Below are positions 4,986 to 5,478 of a DNA stretch of 5,478 nt, piece after piece (position 1 is the first letter of the stretch; the number at the start of each line of letters is the position of its first letter). The DNA comes from an uncultured Christensenella sp. (GTDB taxonomy: Bacteria; Bacillota; Clostridia; Christensenellales; Borkfalkiaceae), in the NCBI GenBank assembly GCA_910586345.1, contig CAJUHC010000008.1, positions 1 through 5,478 of the forward strand. Reading direction: 5' to 3'. The notes under the pieces were generated by a model. The model made no database searches and was not told the DNA's origin. It worked only from the letters and a program-made list of their open reading frames with translations. The position numbers were made by a program, and so were the translations under genes.

Positions 4986-5015
4986 TATATATAAATTTTT
5001 ATTTTAATCTTTCAA
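4986..5015 (-). promoter_or_regulatory. Possible promoter for rpsP
   Basis: In the ffh-rpsP spacer, TTGAAA (5010-5015) stands 16 bp from TATATA (4988-4993), or 18 bp from a second TATATA register (4986-4991). This would give a short leader of about 20-25 nt containing the AAAGGAGT site. The spacer is very AT-rich, so chance matches are likely; transcription from ffh is an equally good source of rpsP mRNA, as no terminator is visible between the two. Confidence 0.4.
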
Positions 5016-5032
5016 ATTTACGAATCGTCTAC

Positions 5033-5478
5033 TTAAAACGGCAAACGTCTTTTACCGCTTTTAAACTGTTTCATAAGCTGTTTAGTCTGTTCGAACTGTT
5101 TTAAAAGCTGGTTTATTTCCTGAACGCTCGTCCCCGAACCCGACGCGATTCTCTTTTTACGCGATGCGTTGATTATTGCGGGTTCGACTCTTTCTTTTTT
5201 CGTCATAGAAAGGATAATAGCTTTCGTGCGTTCTATTCTGTTTTCGTCTATATCGTCTGCGTTGACTTTGTTTCCCATACCTGGCATCATTGCAAGAATA
5301 GCCTGAGCGCCGCCCATTTTTTTCATACTCTCGAACTGAACGAGATAATCTTCCAGCGTGAAGGTATTTTCGAGCATTTTTTTCTGCATTTCCTTCGCCT
5401 GCTGTTCGGTCACCGCTTCCTGCGCCTTTTCTATAAGCGTTAAAACGTCTCCCATACCGAGAATACGCGAAGCCATTC
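5033..5478 (-). CDS. ffh: Signal recognition particle protein Ffh, C-terminal part
   Basis: The 5' part lies outside the window; the visible 148 or so codons cover the end of the NG domain and the M domain. The sequence opens with MASRILGMGDVLTLIEKA, the conserved NG-to-M linker, so the Met there is internal and not the start. It continues with FTLEDYLVQFESMKKMG and the methionine-rich AILAMMPGMGNK. The SRP RNA-binding helix-turn-helix follows, with the signature RKKRIASGSGTSVQEINQLLKQF. The M domain binds signal peptides and 4.5S/scRNA, and with the GTPase domain directs ribosomes to FtsY and the Sec translocon. No obvious defect is visible; the C-terminal tail (KSGKRRLPF) is short and basic. 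GTPase motifs are not in view. The stop TAA at 5033-5035 is 73 nt before rpsP. Confidence 0.97.
   Translation of the reverse strand, partial: MASRILGMGDVLTLIEKAQEAVTEQQAKEMQKKMLENTFTLEDYLVQFESMKKMGGAQAILAMMPGMGNKVNADDIDENRIERTKAIILSMTKKERVEPAIINASRKKRIASGSGTSVQEINQLLKQFEQTKQLMKQFKSGKRRLPF

Noticed and set aside
4981..4986. Tiny GCC-GTAA-GGC hairpin in the rpsP leader (about 4976-4985) as a regulatory element
   Set aside because: Three base pairs, even with a GNRA-like loop, are too few to support a call.
1..5478. Mobile elements, CRISPR arrays, tRNA genes, defence systems or a new gene cluster
   Set aside because: Nearly all the sequence is covered by conserved housekeeping genes in one direction. 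The largest gap is 141 nt, and no transposase, integrase, repeat array or tRNA-like sequence is visible.

Overview
All genes in this window lie on the minus strand, so it reads from high to low coordinates. It is a housekeeping translation/ribosome-maturation cluster of the type found in Bacillota (Clostridia-like). In order: ffh (3' part only), rpsP, khpA, rimM, trmD, rbgA, rnhB, yraN, an orotate-phosphoribosyltransferase-like gene, rplS, and the 5' end of a comM/yifB-type gene. The ffh-rpsP-khpA-rimM-trmD order, a circularly permuted RbgA/YlqF GTPase, and strong GGAGG-type ribosome binding sites all point to Bacillota. A gut-type clostridial lineage such as Christensenellales is only a weak guess from the flavour of the proteins.

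Layout. From 5478 to 4663, ffh and rpsP are followed by an 86-nt spacer with competing hairpin arms, then khpA. A terminator-like hairpin fills the 66-nt khpA-rimM spacer. From 4273 to 1311, rimM, trmD, rbgA, rnhB and yraN overlap one another by 1 to 10 nt (TTGA, ATGA and TGATG junctions), a tightly coupled operon core. The phosphoribosyltransferase-like gene follows yraN after 25 nt. A 141-nt spacer then carries a strong candidate promoter and a possible structured leader for rplS. rplS ends at a hairpin terminator, and comM/yifB starts 63 nt beyond the rplS stop.

Functional theme. Ffh targets nascent membrane proteins. S16 and L19 are ribosomal proteins. RimM matures the 30S subunit and RbgA the 50S subunit. 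KhpA binds RNA. TrmD makes m1G37 in tRNA. RnhB removes ribonucleotides from DNA. YraN and ComM/YifB are conserved proteins of poorly understood, probably DNA-related roles.

I see no mobile element, CRISPR array, tRNA or rRNA, and no evidence of a new multi-gene system. The points that deserve a second look are: the displacement of rplS from its usual place next to trmD, with its own promoter; the phosphoribosyltransferase-like protein that lacks the acidic pair of the PRPP loop; and the hairpin plus U-rich tract that occupies the place where rimM's Shine-Dalgarno sequence should be.
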